A stretch of DNA of 64,000 bases from Acaryochloris sp. CCMEE 5410 (GCF_000238775.2 NZ_AFEJ02000001.1:1860001-1924000), one strand, 5' to 3'; shown: positions 17,437 to 28,460, counted from the first letter of the stretch. The notes: generated by a model not told the origin, from the sequence alone. Numbers and translations: made by a program.

Positions 17437-17957
17437 ATGAACACTTTGTCTCTACCCCTGCAAATACCTGGACTCAGATTACCACCGTGGGTCATCCAAG
17501 ATGCAGAAGCATTTCAAGAATATGCTGACAATCTAAAGATCTGGCGGAATATGCGGGATGAGTTCCCTTCTCCCTATACGCACCAGGATGCAGAACGGTG
17601 GATTGATCAAGCCCTTCACAGAGCTGATGGACTGTATTTGGCGATTGCCACTGACCAAGAAGCTATCGGTTCCATTAGTCTGCTAATCCATGATGATATT
17701 CGTCGCTATTCCGGAGTATTAAGTTACTGGGTTAGTCAGCCTTTTTGGGGGCAAGGTATCGTCACAGCAGCGATTGCAGGGATGAGTGACTATGGCCTAA
17801 CAGATTAGTCAGAATCTATGCCAAGGTGTTTAGCACCAACCTGAGTTCTATCCGAGCGTTGGAAAAGAATGGGTTTGAACAAGAAGGATATTTCCGTAAA
17901 GGGGTGTACAAAGAGGGGCAGTTTGTCGATCAAGTGGTCTATGCAAAAGTTGTTTAG
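17437..17957 (+). pseudogene. GNAT N-acetyltransferase, frameshifted
   Basis: A RimJ/RimL-like GNAT acetyltransferase of about 174 residues split by one frameshift. The first frame covers residues 1-124 (ATG at 17437, or TTG at 17431) with YWVSQPFWGQGIVTAAIAG, the acetyl-CoA binding region, and stops at 17808. The C-terminal part, LVRIYAKVFSTNLSSIRALEKNGFEQEGYFRKG, is in another frame up to the stop at 17957. Adding one T to the TT at 17805-17806 restores the full family sequence. Probably a sequence error, otherwise a recent pseudogene. Confidence 0.8.
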
Positions 17958-18052
17958 TGTCGCTGGAGTTATGGGCGAATTTCTCCGGTTGTTAACCTAA
18001 TGTTTGGTTCTATCTTGACAATAGATACCCTGCAGAGCGTCAAAAATTAACC

Positions 18053-18475
18053 GTGACTTCCATTCAGATTGCAACAACGGATGATCAGATTCGAGCCTGT
18101 TACCCAGTGATGGTGCAGTTAAGAGCACACCTAACACTCCACGACTTTGTTACTCAAGTCCAAAGCCAGATGCAGTCTGGGTATCAGTTGGCCTATGCAT
18201 CCAATTCAGAGTGCATCTGTTCAGTTGCTGGATTTCGAATGAGTGAAAGCCTATCTTGGGGACGATTTTTGTATGTTGATGATTTGATTACCGATGCCCA
18301 GATGCGATCGCAACATTACGGGCACCAACTGTTAGACTGGCTTGTCGAGTATGCTCGTCAGCAGGATTGTGCTCAGTTGCATTTAGATTCTGGTTTGCAG
18401 CGTTTGGAAGCCCATCGGTTTTACCAGCGAGAAGGTCTGCAAATCAACAGCTATCATTTTTCCCTCAAGCTTTAA
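18053..18475 (+). CDS. GNAT family N-acetyltransferase
   Basis: A 140-residue acetyltransferase starting at GTG. The fold is recognisable from GRFLYVDDLITDAQMRSQHYGHQLLDWLVEYAR (acetyl-CoA loop, RSQHYGHQL in place of the Q/RxxGxG/A motif) and LHLDSGLQRLEAHRFYQREGL near the C-terminus. Substrate unknown. The stop codon overlaps the start of the following cupin gene (TAATG), so both should be translated from one message. Confidence 0.82.
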   Translation: MTSIQIATTDDQIRACYPVMVQLRAHLTLHDFVTQVQSQMQSGYQLAYASNSECICSVAGFRMSESLSWGRFLYVDDLITDAQMRSQHYGHQLLDWLVEYARQQDCAQLHLDSGLQRLEAHRFYQREGLQINSYHFSLKL

Positions 18476-18852
18476 TGGAGACTGTTATGCCCACTTTGAT
18501 TGCCCAGCCGACGATTATTACTGCTGCCGGGAATAAACCCAAACGGATTGAAGAATTTTTTGGGCGAGTCAATTCCAAGCATGACCATATCAGCGTTGCC
18601 CGCATGGTATCGCCTGCAGGCTGGCAAGAACCTGGACAAAAGCCCGAATTCCAGGAAATGACCGTTGTCCTGCAAGGATTATTGCGAGTTGAGTATGAGG
18701 GGGGTGTCTTGGATGTGCAGGCGGGGCAAGCCATCGTTACAGAACCGGGGGAATGGATTCGGTATAGCACGCCGGATGGCGCAGAGTATATTGCAGTCTG
18801 CTTACCCGCCTTTTCACCAGAGGCGGTTCATCGGGATGTTGATAAAATCTAA
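18475..18852 (+). CDS. Cupin domain protein
   Basis: A 125-residue single cupin (121 from the second ATG at 18487). The core runs HISVARMVSPAGWQEPGQKPEFQEMTVVLQGLLRVEYEGG, and motif 2 is QAGQAIVTEPGEWIRYSTP. The usual His ligands of motif 1 are mostly replaced, so metal binding is doubtful. Translationally coupled to the acetyltransferase by the TAATG overlap. Substrate unknown. Confidence 0.8.
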   Translation: METVMPTLIAQPTIITAAGNKPKRIEEFFGRVNSKHDHISVARMVSPAGWQEPGQKPEFQEMTVVLQGLLRVEYEGGVLDVQAGQAIVTEPGEWIRYSTPDGAEYIAVCLPAFSPEAVHRDVDKI

Positions 18853-18883
18853 ACGTTGCGATTGATCCAGGTCACTCGGAATG

Positions 18884-20554
18884 TTATTCGATTCTGACAA
18901 ACCCTGCTTGTTCAATGAGCTTCTGGCCCTGCTCGCTCAACATCATGTCTGTATAGGCTTCGCCAATTAACTGCTCCCGATCTTTGTTCTCTTTGACAAT
19001 GACGTAAAGGGATCGGGTGATGGGGTAGCTGCCATCGCGGAACGCCTCTAAATTAGGCTGGTTCCGAGCGGGGGGACAATTCTGGGTTGGCTTGCCCTGC
19101 TGGGGAGGGATGAGTTTATCTGGACTGAGTCCTAAGGGAATGGGTTTGCCAATACATTGGTAGAGCACTTCTGCCGCTGAGGCATAATAAATCCCCCCAG
19201 TAGCACCATTGAGTTGGCGTAGGGCATCTGTGGTGGAGTAGATGGGGACAACGGTTGAACTAAAAGGTTCATTTTGCAGCACATACTCTTGGAAATAATC
19301 TGCGGTGCCAGAATCCCCAGATTGGCGCGAAAAAGGAATAATATCTTGATCCGGTCCCCCTAGCTGATTCCAGTTATTGATATTGCCTAAATAGATTTGT
19401 CGTAGTTGGGCGACGGTTAGGCCTGGTACGTTCAGGGAAGGATGAACGACGACCGCGATACCATCCAGGCCAATGGCATGTTGGGTGACTTTGAACCCTC
19501 TTTTGGTTGCGATCGCATATTCTTCATCATTGAGGGGGCGGGTGGATTGGGTAAAGTCAATTTTGCCATCCAGGAGCATTTTGATGCCTTGACCCGAGCC
19601 GGGTGTGCCCTGGACGGTTTCTACATAGCGTAACTGCAGGTTGGGATAGACCTTTGCGATCGCATCTTCGACCTGGGGACGGATCAAAGCCCAAGTGGCG
19701 CTACCGCCATAGTTATACAGCCCTTCTGGAACATCAGGCACTTCAGAAAAAGTAGGGGTGAGTGCCAAATTAGCAGCCCCCTGAATCGGGCTGATTTGGA
19801 ATTGACGGGGTGACCGTAACCATCCCCAGAAACCGGCAATCAGAAGGAGCAAGGCAACTAAAGACGCTTTGAGATAGAACTTGCTGAGCTTGGGTTGGGG
19901 GGGGGATGGGGGTGAAACGGGTGGGGGAGACTCGTCTGGACTCGACAACCGCTGCACCGAATAGGCTCGCTCTGGCAGGATGATAGTGGTTTGCGGGTTT
20001 TCTTCGAAGTCGATGGGGCAGCTCTGGCGAGAAGTCGAAAACGCCATTTCCGTGGGGGTCGGTAATTTGTGGGCGGGAACAGCACCGTGCCGATAGAAGG
20101 CCATCAGATCATCGATCAGATTTTGTTCTTCTAAGGGGTGATATCTCAGGATCTCTAGGATGCGTCTCACCCGACCAATGGCTGCAGGTAAAATATTATC
20201 TTGTTGAAATCCAGGGAATAAGTCTTCCGCACCTTGTTCTAGGGCTAAGCGTCGCTCCGTGGATAGAACCTTTTTTCGTAACCCTGCGGTCAGGATCAGC
20301 TTGAGGTCGGGGTAATTGTCGTGATACCACCGACAGATATCAAAGGCGTTCAGATGTTGAGCCCCTAGATCCACTAGCAGCAGGCCAATATTGGCCCGTT
20401 CAATGGCATCACGCTGACCTGCGAGTTGCGAGAAACTGATGCCGACAGGCTCTTCAATGACTTCGATTTGTTGGGATTGTAGGGCGGTTGTCCATACCTG
20501 AGCCTGGAATTTTAGGGGCTGTAGGAGCAGTACAGATTTGCTGGCGCTATCCAT
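18884..20554 (-). CDS. Receiver-like domain fused to PstS-like substrate-binding protein
   Basis: A 556-residue fusion. Residues 1-150 resemble a response-regulator receiver (VLLLQPLKFQAQVWTTAL, LLLVDLGAQHLNAFDICRW with an Asp at the acceptor position, LILTAGLRKK). A Pro-rich linker and one membrane span (LVALLLLIAGFWGWL, about 230-245) follow. Residues about 275-556 are a phosphate-binding-protein-like (PBP) domain with YNYGGSATWALIRP, PGSGQGIKMLLDGKIDFTQSTRPL and SGDSGTADYF. The layout suggests an anchored sensor with a cytoplasmic receiver-like part and an external anion-binding part (inference). No pst transport genes are nearby. Confidence 0.8.
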   Translation of the reverse strand: MDSASKSVLLLQPLKFQAQVWTTALQSQQIEVIEEPVGISFSQLAGQRDAIERANIGLLLVDLGAQHLNAFDICRWYHDNYPDLKLILTAGLRKKVLSTERRLALEQGAEDLFPGFQQDNILPAAIGRVRRILEILRYHPLEEQNLIDDLMAFYRHGAVPAHKLPTPTEMAFSTSRQSCPIDFEENPQTTIILPERAYSVQRLSSPDESPPPVSPPSPPQPKLSKFYLKASLVALLLLIAGFWGWLRSPRQFQISPIQGAANLALTPTFSEVPDVPEGLYNYGGSATWALIRPQVEDAIAKVYPNLQLRYVETVQGTPGSGQGIKMLLDGKIDFTQSTRPLNDEEYAIATKRGFKVTQHAIGLDGIAVVVHPSLNVPGLTVAQLRQIYLGNINNWNQLGGPDQDIIPFSRQSGDSGTADYFQEYVLQNEPFSSTVVPIYSTTDALRQLNGATGGIYYASAAEVLYQCIGKPIPLGLSPDKLIPPQQGKPTQNCPPARNQPNLEAFRDGSYPITRSLYVIVKENKDREQLIGEAYTDMMLSEQGQKLIEQAGFVRIE

Positions 20555-20932
20555 TAAATTGAGCAGTGCGGGCTGCTATTGAGAAAGACGATACACTCGA
20601 AGTCTAGTTAAGGTTGACGTTGAGTCTGATATGAGACGTTAAGTCTGATATGAACGGTAAAGTCCAAGTCTAGCCACTGTGTTATTTTATGGCAAATTTT
20701 ATCCGAGTTAAAGAAAAAATGACAGGTTGCCAAGACTAGATTGAGTTCACTCCCATGATCCATGATGCACCGCTAACTCTCAAGATATTCATGCGCTTAC
20801 GGGAATCGAAGGGGCAGAGGAACTTGCTCCTTAGGCCCTTACTATGTTAGGTACACAGCAAGCACCCGTCTCAATTTTGATTACCTTATATATGAAGGTG
20901 ATCGCAAACCCCACCCAGGTGAGGAAGATCTG
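20555..20932. other. Intergenic region between divergent genes
   Basis: About 380 bases between the start of the receiver/PstS-like gene and the start of the TPR gene, so promoters for both should be here. The only structure I see is a 12-base direct repeat AGTCTGATATGA at 20623-20634 and 20642-20653 (period 19). No gene. Confidence 0.5.
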
Positions 20933-23482
20933 ATGAAATCCAAAACTCTCAGCACATCTATTTGGTATAGCGTTGTTCTCTCGACGTTGCTCTTGAGTCC
21001 TGCCCTGGCCCAGACTTCTTCATCACCGACCGCCCCTAGTCCAGATCCGCAAGAGATTGAGCGACTGTTGCAAGAGCTGCGCAAAGAACGGGAAGGACAA
21101 AAACAAGCCCAGGCAGAGGCGACTCAAGCCGTCAATCAAACCACCACCTTATTTAATTGGTTTTTGGTGGTGCTGGGATTGATCCTAGCCACGGCCATTG
21201 CCAGCTTGATTTTGCTTCGACGCGCCGTGGTTCATGAAGTCGCGGAGGTGGTGCAAAAACACCTGCGGGAGATGCGGGATTTAAAAGGACATCTGGCGGA
21301 TGCGGCGGATGCCGTGGAGGTGATTCTGCAAAAGGCAGAAGATCTAGATGCAGATTTACATCAAGAGTCGGAGCAGTTTCATCAAGACTTAACCAGTAAG
21401 CGCCAGCGGTTGTCAGATATGCTGGCGGAATTTTCCACCAAGCAACAGCAGATCCTCAATAAAATCGAAGGGTCCTTGACGGATACGGAAGCTGCGATCG
21501 CAACCTTTGAATCTGATTCAACCGCTAAATTTGCCACCCTAGATACGGAACTGAGAACCGAACAAGAAACGATTCTGGCCCATCTCAAACGCCTCGGCGA
21601 AGAGATTGAACCCCAGCTGTTTACAGTTGAATCGGATGCCCAATCGCAAAAAACAGAATTTCTCAGCCGCCTGAAGCAGTCTGAGACGGATTTCAAAACC
21701 CAATTGTCCCAACTTCTGGATAAAAGCGAGCAGGAACGAGACAAGATCCTGACGCGGGTTGAAAAAATGAGTAATGATTTTGGGCCGCAAATGTCGGCTC
21801 TACAAGCCGTTGCTCAAACAGAGAAAGAAACCTTAATTGGCTATCTTGCCACCTCTAAAGCCGAATATGTCACCCAGCTGTCTGACCTCCAGCAAGAGGC
21901 TCGTAAACAGTGGGAACTGATTTTACAAAACCTCAAACAGCTAGAAAGTGATTTCACCCCCCAGCTAGAGGAGATTGAAGGCCAGCTTCAGGTTAAGGCG
22001 AACGAGAAGAAAGAGTCCTTCCTGGTGCGCCTCAAACAGGTCGGTACTGAGATTACGCGTCAGCTCACTGAAGCCCAAGAGACCTTCCAAACCCAGGCCA
22101 GTGAGACCTTGCAACGGCTGCAGGTACAAGAGTCTGAATTCTCGACTCAGCTGTTCAACTACAGAACTCAGTTAGAGACTGAAAAGACCAATGCCCTAGC
22201 GGATGTTCAGGCTCTGACCGACAATGCCTCGACTCTGCTGGCAGATCTAAAGACAGAAGTTCAAACCACCCAAGAACAGGCAGTCCAAGACCTCGAGGCC
22301 CTGACCCGACAGGTGTCCAGTCAGCTAGCGGACCTCAAGACGAATTTGCAAGGTTCCCAAGAACAAACCCAGCAATCTTTGCAGGCCATAGAAGCGAAAA
22401 CAGAACAAGATCTGGCGACCATTGCGACGGATGCCCAAGCTCGCAAAGATCAGATTCTCAAGCAGCTTGCAGCCTTATCTCCAGCCCAGATCGCCGGGGA
22501 TGCTGTGGCAGAAATCGATCAGAAATTGCAGACAGCATTAGGGCCTTTGGAGCGCCTCCAGGCCAATCATCCCGATCTATTCCTGGATGTTGCAGACTAT
22601 ATCCGTCAAGGAGATGAGCACCTCGCAGACAGCAATTTCCGTCAGGCCCTCTCTGCATATAATCAAGCCCTGGAGCTAAAAGCCGATGACCCTCAACTAT
22701 GGTGTCAGCGAGCCGAAGCGCAGAGAGGGCTAAAGCTATTTGAAGAGGCCGTTGGTTCCCTAGATAAAGCGATTGAGCTAACCCCAGAAGACCCCCAGCT
22801 TTGGCAGCGCCGAGGCCAAGTTCTGAAAGATTTACAGCGATATGAAGGTGCTCTCGGGGCCTTCAAAGAAGCAGCAAAACTGCAGCCAGAAGAGACACAA
22901 AACTGGATGGACTGTGGCACCCTGCTGGAGCGTCTTCAGCGCTGGGATGAAGCCCTTGCTGCCTATGACCGTGTGATTGCGATTGAACCGAACCATCGCA
23001 ATGCCTGGATGAATCGGGGATTTGTGATGGGCACTCTCCAACGCCATGAAGACGCCTTTGCCTCGTTTGATCATGTGGTTCAACATGAGGCTGAGGATGC
23101 TGCAGCCTGGTTAAACCGGGGGTTAGCCTTACAAGTCCTCGAACGCCATGAAGATGCGTTTGAGTCCTTCGAACATACCGTGACCCACAAGCCGGAGGCC
23201 TACAAAGCCTGGAGTCATCGCGGATATGCTCTGATCAAGCTAGAGCGAGATCGCGAAGCCCTGATCAGCTTGAACAAAGCCTTAGAAATAAATGCAGATT
23301 ACCCCAATGCCTACTATGGCAAGGCAGTCTGCTATGTCCTCCAAGGGGAGACAGCCTTAAGCTTAGAAAATCTCGAACGGGCTATCAAGCTGAATCCCAG
23401 CTTCCGAGAACAAGCCCGTAGTGATCCTCAATTCGTTGATTTCCGTGAGGATGAATGGTTCCGTGAACTGGTCAACCGCTAA
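20933..23482 (+). CDS. Coiled-coil and TPR repeat protein, membrane-anchored
   Basis: An 849-residue protein. A signal peptide-like N-terminus (SIWYSVVLSTLLLSPALAQ) is followed by a Pro/Ser linker, one strong membrane span (FNWFLVVLGLILATAIASLILL, about 72-93) and a very long coiled coil (about 100-540) rich in Glu, Gln, Thr and Leu, with several LSRLKQ/FLVRLKQ-like repeating units. The C-terminal third (about 555-830) has seven or so TPR units such as AYNQALELKADDPQLWCQRAEAQ and SLDKAIELTPEDPQLWQRRG. It is probably a scaffold at the cell envelope. Its 3' end faces ftsH, with a shared terminator. Confidence 0.78.
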   Translation: MKSKTLSTSIWYSVVLSTLLLSPALAQTSSSPTAPSPDPQEIERLLQELRKEREGQKQAQAEATQAVNQTTTLFNWFLVVLGLILATAIASLILLRRAVVHEVAEVVQKHLREMRDLKGHLADAADAVEVILQKAEDLDADLHQESEQFHQDLTSKRQRLSDMLAEFSTKQQQILNKIEGSLTDTEAAIATFESDSTAKFATLDTELRTEQETILAHLKRLGEEIEPQLFTVESDAQSQKTEFLSRLKQSETDFKTQLSQLLDKSEQERDKILTRVEKMSNDFGPQMSALQAVAQTEKETLIGYLATSKAEYVTQLSDLQQEARKQWELILQNLKQLESDFTPQLEEIEGQLQVKANEKKESFLVRLKQVGTEITRQLTEAQETFQTQASETLQRLQVQESEFSTQLFNYRTQLETEKTNALADVQALTDNASTLLADLKTEVQTTQEQAVQDLEALTRQVSSQLADLKTNLQGSQEQTQQSLQAIEAKTEQDLATIATDAQARKDQILKQLAALSPAQIAGDAVAEIDQKLQTALGPLERLQANHPDLFLDVADYIRQGDEHLADSNFRQALSAYNQALELKADDPQLWCQRAEAQRGLKLFEEAVGSLDKAIELTPEDPQLWQRRGQVLKDLQRYEGALGAFKEAAKLQPEETQNWMDCGTLLERLQRWDEALAAYDRVIAIEPNHRNAWMNRGFVMGTLQRHEDAFASFDHVVQHEAEDAAAWLNRGLALQVLERHEDAFESFEHTVTHKPEAYKAWSHRGYALIKLERDREALISLNKALEINADYPNAYYGKAVCYVLQGETALSLENLERAIKLNPSFREQARSDPQFVDFREDEWFRELVNR

Positions 23483-23490
23483 TCAATCTA

Positions 23491-23531
23491 AAGCAAAAGC
23501 CCTCCACTACAAATGTGAAGGGCTTTTGCTT
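23491..23531. terminator. Bidirectional terminator hairpin
   Basis: A stem formed by AAGCAAAAGCCCTTCACA-type arms (23491-23507 and 23515-23531, near-perfect) around a short loop. The A-rich start and T-rich end of the stem allow it to work for both convergent genes, the TPR gene and ftsH. Confidence 0.75.
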
Positions 23532-23548
23532 AGGACTTTCATCAACTA

Positions 23549-25482
<1,934 letters not shown>

Positions 25483-25710
25483 TCAGGTGGCCGGAGAAGC
25501 TCCCACCCCATTCAAAGACTCTGTCTGTTCTAACCATTCAAACACTTGGTCCAGCTGCTGAATGGTAATAAAGCCGAACTGCCAAAGAATGATGGGAAGT
25601 TGGCTCGAAAGATTATGTTGCTGGCGGATCGCAAGTGAGATCGCATCAGCCGGGATCAACAGCTCTTCCCGCAAGTAACGAATTAGCTTGGTTTGAGCAG
25701 AATAGTTCAT
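25483..25710 (-). CDS. DUF2949 small protein
   Basis: A 75-residue cyanobacterial protein of the DUF2949 family. TKLIRYLREELLIPADAISLAIRQ and LPIILWQFGFITIQQLDQVFEWL are the typical stretches, and it has a helical, winged-helix-like pattern without membrane segments. It is 33 bases upstream of ftsH on the same strand and may be co-transcribed. Function unknown. Confidence 0.8.
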   Translation of the reverse strand: MNYSAQTKLIRYLREELLIPADAISLAIRQQHNLSSQLPIILWQFGFITIQQLDQVFEWLEQTESLNGVGASPAT

Positions 25711-25851
25711 GGTTGAGAGTCGTCAGGGGAGTAAGGCGGAGATTAAATCTCTAAGGCTTGAAAGCAATTGTCTTCATCCTATCGATTTTGAAAAAGATTC
25801 AATTGGACAAGCAATATATCAATGCTGCGGGAGGGGAGGGATTGAGTCAGT

Positions 25852-26049
25852 TTAGGCAAGGAGACCTAAGCGCTTGCCGTTATCGCGGGCAAGACGAATC
25901 CAATTTTGGCGCTGAGTCCGCTCAATACCGACTTGATTGCAGAAGTTGGTAATGGCTTTTGAATGCAGAGCGATCGCTTTGCCTCTGAGTTTGGTGAATC
26001 GGGGGGTACCAACAGCAGTGCGAGTAAGAACAACGATAGGTGCAAACAT
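25852..26049 (-). CDS. pgr5: PGR5-like cyclic electron flow protein
   Basis: A 65-residue protein matching the mature part of plant PGR5 and the cyanobacterial homologue. Conserved segments are FAPIVVLTRTAVG, FTKLRGKAIALHSKAITNFCN and RQNWIRLARDNGKRLGLLA. In plants PGR5 is needed for antimycin-sensitive cyclic electron flow around photosystem I; cyanobacterial homologues have been linked to the same process. It acts on the stromal or cytoplasmic thylakoid face. No transit peptide is present, as expected. The upstream region has TGTAAC/TGTTAA motifs reminiscent of the HLIP promoters nearby. Confidence 0.88.
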   Translation of the reverse strand: MFAPIVVLTRTAVGTPRFTKLRGKAIALHSKAITNFCNQVGIERTQRQNWIRLARDNGKRLGLLA

Positions 26050-26534
26050 AACAGACTCCGTAAATGTAACGCTATGTTAACTATGTTAATCAAAGTGTTA
26101 CAAAATGTCAAGATTCAACTTGACTTTCTGTAGGGTCTCTGAGTTAAAGCTTATTTAGCTAAAAAACAGTTCAAATTTAATTACGGTGAGTTAAAGTTGC
26201 CACTAAGAACTCTATTTGAACTTTTAAGTAAATAAATAGCCACTTTCATCTATATTTTCTTGATAATCAGCATCAAAAATAGTTTAATAAGGTGTGCTGA
26301 TGTGGCGATTTAAGTATTTTTATAGTCTACTTTTGTAAAGCTTTTACATAGAACACAATTAATGTAACGGTATTGTGAACTGAATGGAGATGAGTTGAAG
26401 TGACCTAGCCCCAAGCATGATTGTGCAGGGCTAGGGACTAATAGTGGTTTCTATGCTAGAAGAATTACCCGCTGGGCTTTTATCCAGCAGAATTGAAAGT
26501 AATTAATAGCGAATGGCGGGACGCATTCTCGTGG
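26050..26534. other. Intergenic region, pgr5 promoter and sigma-gene 3' end
   Basis: About 485 AT-rich bases. Next to pgr5 (26059-26095) are spaced TGTAAC, TGTTAA and TGTTAA motifs, with 10-base spacing between the last two, similar to but weaker than the HLIP upstream arrays. At 26404-26435 an 8-base stem (CCTAGCCC/GGGCTAGG) lies 100 bases after the sigma-gene stop and may end its transcript, although no T-run follows on that strand. No gene seen. Confidence 0.45.
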
Positions 26535-27488
26535 CTAAATCGCCATATATTCTTGCAGCATCACTTTTTGCGATCGCAAAATCTTAAAGGCTTCCCGCTC
26601 TACCCGGCGAACCCACTCCCGGCTGACGTTCAGACGCTCACCCACTTTTGCTAAGGTCAGTGGATTTTGATCAATCAGGCCGTATCGCAAAGTAATCACT
26701 TCCCGCTGCTGCGGGCTGAGATCTTGGAGTAGCTTGGCCAAATCAGACCGCAGGGAAGATGCTGTGGCATAGGTATCGGGAGACTCATTGGGATCTTCAA
26801 GTAGCTCCCACAGTTCCGTATTCTGCTGATCGCCAATCTGAATATCTAACGAGATCGAGCGACGCGCATAGTTGAGATAGTCTTCAATCTTTTAGGCGTA
26901 AGGTCCATCTCTACCGCTAGCTCTTGGATGGTGGGGTCGCGATGGAGTTTTTGCGACAGTTGGCGTCTAACCTTGCGCAGCTTACTGAGTTTTTCATTGA
27001 TGTGAATCGGTAAGCGGATGGTTCGTTCTTGTTCTGCGATCGCACGGGTCATAGCTTGACGAATCCACCAGTAGGCATAGGTAGAGAAGCGATAGCCTTT
27101 CATCGGGTCAAATTTTTCGACACCCCGTTGCAAGCCAATGGTACCTTCTTGAATCAAATCCAAGAACTCAACTTTCGCTTTGTTGTACTTTTTGGCAATT
27201 GAGACCACCAAACGCAAATTAGATTCCACCATTTGCGATTGGCTTTGTGGCCTAACTTCAATTCTTTTTGCAGTTGTGAAATCGATAGCTCAGCTTTGTC
27301 TGCCCATTCCGTTAGGGTGGGTTCTCGATCTAGATCCGCTTGCAAGTCTTGTTTCAGATCTTGTAAAGCTATAAACGCTGCACCTGCTTGCCAAAGATAA
27401 TTTCCTCTTCGTGATTCAACAGAGGAAAGCGACCAATCTCTCGCAGATAGATCGTAATGGAATCTTTGCTCACAGATGAAGTTTTCAT
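26535..27488 (-). pseudogene. Group 2 RNA polymerase sigma factor (SigB/D-like), three frameshifts
   Basis: A sigma-70 factor of about 317 residues without region 1.1. With frames joined it reads: region 1.2 DSITIYLREIGRFPLLNHEEEI, region 2 [24 protein letters not shown] and [16 protein letters not shown], region 3, and region 4 VITLRYGL and VSREWVRRVEREAF. Such non-essential sigma factors drive stress and light responses in cyanobacteria. Three single-base gaps break it, at 27371-27375, 27232-27234 and 26890-26893, each fixed by one more A (T on the + strand) in a run. The three together restore the original frame at the stop. Adjacent HLIP and PGR5 genes suggest a light-stress locus. Confidence 0.9.
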
Positions 27489-27525
27489 GTCTACGGAAAA
27501 TTGGAATAACTGGATATAAAAGACC

Positions 27526-27553
27526 CCAGCATAGAGCTGGGGCTGACAGACAA
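27526..27553 (-). terminator. Rho-independent terminator
   Basis: A 7-base GC-rich stem (CCCCAGC at 27534-27540 with GCTGGGG at 27546-27552) followed on the minus strand by TCTTTTATA. It lies 57 bases after the stop of the HLIP gene at 27610-27762 and before the sigma gene, so the two are likely separate transcripts. Confidence 0.75.
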
Positions 27554-27609
27554 GGAAGAAGAGAACATCGGGGGTAGCTGTGTGTTTCGCAAGCTACCCA
27601 ACCTGTAAT

Positions 27610-27762
27610 TTAGAAGTGCAGTAAAGCGGCAACTTGACCGACAATGCCTTGACCAGTCATGACTTCAGTCACGAGGGCCAAGAAGAATCCCATCATTGCG
27701 AGACGACCACCAAAAGTCTCTGCAAAATCGGTGAAGCCCCAGATTGGATTTTGTGTACTCAT
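27610..27762 (-). CDS. High-light-inducible protein (one-helix Chl a/b-binding-like)
   Basis: A 50-residue HLIP: MSTQNPIWGFTDFAETFGGRLAMMGFFLALVTEVMTG. The helix carries the chlorophyll-binding ExxxGRxAMxGF motif, here with G in place of the usual N. HLIPs sit in thylakoid membranes and bind chlorophyll during photosystem II assembly and light stress. The ATG at 27762 is chosen because it gives the standard length; a longer frame upstream covers the promoter region. It has its own HLR1-like array and its own terminator, so it is probably monocistronic. Confidence 0.9.
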   Translation of the reverse strand: MSTQNPIWGFTDFAETFGGRLAMMGFFLALVTEVMTGQGIVGQVAALLHF

Positions 27763-27790
27763 ATCGTTTGACTCCGTAATCGAAATAACC

Positions 27791-27821
27791 TTATGTAAAT
27801 AAATGTAACTGCTCTTGTAAC
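27791..27821 (-). promoter_or_regulatory. HLR1-like (RpaB-binding) array
   Basis: On the plus strand TGTAAA at 27794, TGTAAC at 27804 and TGTAAC at 27816 (TTTACA/GTTACA on the coding strand), with 10- and 12-base spacing, about 30-60 bases before the HLIP start. HLR1, bound by response regulator RpaB in cyanobacteria, is a pair of (G/T)TTACA(A/T)(A/T) units spaced by two bases, which the first two units match. Confidence 0.65.
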
Positions 27822-27916
27822 GTTTTGTCAAGCATCGATTTAATTTTTTTCAACAGTTCCTTCAATCTAGGTGAAGCCAGTCCATCCCTTTCATTGGCAT
27901 GGCCTTAAGTGGATAG

Positions 27917-27943
27917 TAAAAAACCCAGCGCAATGGCTGGGCC
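27917..27943 (-). terminator. Rho-independent terminator
   Basis: A perfect 6-base stem (CCCAGC at 27924-27929, GCTGGG at 27936-27941) followed on the minus strand by TTTTTTAC. It lies about 160 bases after the stop of the HLIP gene at 28103-28252 and ends that transcript before the next HLIP promoter. Confidence 0.8.
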
Positions 27944-28102
27944 TGGATGAGAGTGATAATTAAATACGATTTAGAGAACTCACCACCGTGTTACGGATAG
28001 AATTCTTCGTTACAAGATTAAGGTAGCGGTAACCTTAACCCTTATTGCTGACCCCACTAAAGTGAGAGGAGAGAAAAACTTTAGTCGGTGATCAGAAATC
28101 TT

Positions 28103-28252
28103 TTAGAAGCTGAACCAGGCGACGAGCTGGCCCAAAATTCCTTGTCCTGTAAGGGCTTCAGTAATGATAGCTAAAGTAAAGCCAATCATAGCAAGGCGAC
28201 CATTCCAGGTCTCAGAAAAGGCGCTAAAGCCAGAAGAAGGTTGTGTATTCAT
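28103..28252 (-). CDS. High-light-inducible protein
   Basis: A 49-residue HLIP beginning MNTQPSSGFSAFSETWNGRLAMIG, with the full ExWNGRxAMxGF chlorophyll-binding helix and an ITEALTGQGILGQL tail like the HLIP at 27610-27762. The reading frame is too short for a usual length cut-off but is unmistakable. It lies 64 bases after the HLIP gene at 28317-28460 and may be read from the same promoter. Thylakoid membrane protein for photosystem assembly and photoprotection. Confidence 0.9.
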   Translation of the reverse strand: MNTQPSSGFSAFSETWNGRLAMIGFTLAIITEALTGQGILGQLVAWFSF

Positions 28253-28316
28253 TGCGATTCAATCTCCTAAATAATCAGCTGGTAATTTCAAAAAAGGTCG
28301 AGGGCAATATGGCGGC

Positions 28317-28460
28317 TTACATTAAACCCCAGAAGTGCAAAACGCCTTTTCCTGTGACTAGCTCAATCACGATGGCGGCATAAAAACCAACCATGGCTAG
28401 GCGGCCACTCCAAGCTTCAGCAAAGGGATTAAATCCGAAGAAATTGTTAGAAGTATTCAT
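28317..28460 (-). CDS. High-light-inducible protein
   Basis: A 47-residue [41 protein letters not shown], with E-x-W-x-GR-x-AMxGF (S replaces N). The ATG at 28460 gives family length; in-frame Met codons upstream (for example at 28484) would extend into the promoter array. First of three HLIP genes on this strand. Its C-terminus ([11 protein letters not shown]) is shorter than that of the other two, so it is a different subtype. Confidence 0.88.
   Translation of the reverse strand: MNTSNNFFGFNPFAEAWSGRLAMVGFYAAIVIELVTGKGVLHFWGLM

Noticed and set aside
18367-18852. Longer N-terminus for the second cupin
   Set aside because: The extra 36 residues lie within the acetyltransferase gene in another frame; the TAATG overlap gives a natural start at 18475.
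20623-20653. Repeat AGTCTGATATGA as a possible CRISPR-like array
   Set aside because: Only two 12-base copies with a 7-base spacer; too short for a CRISPR, and no cas genes are near.
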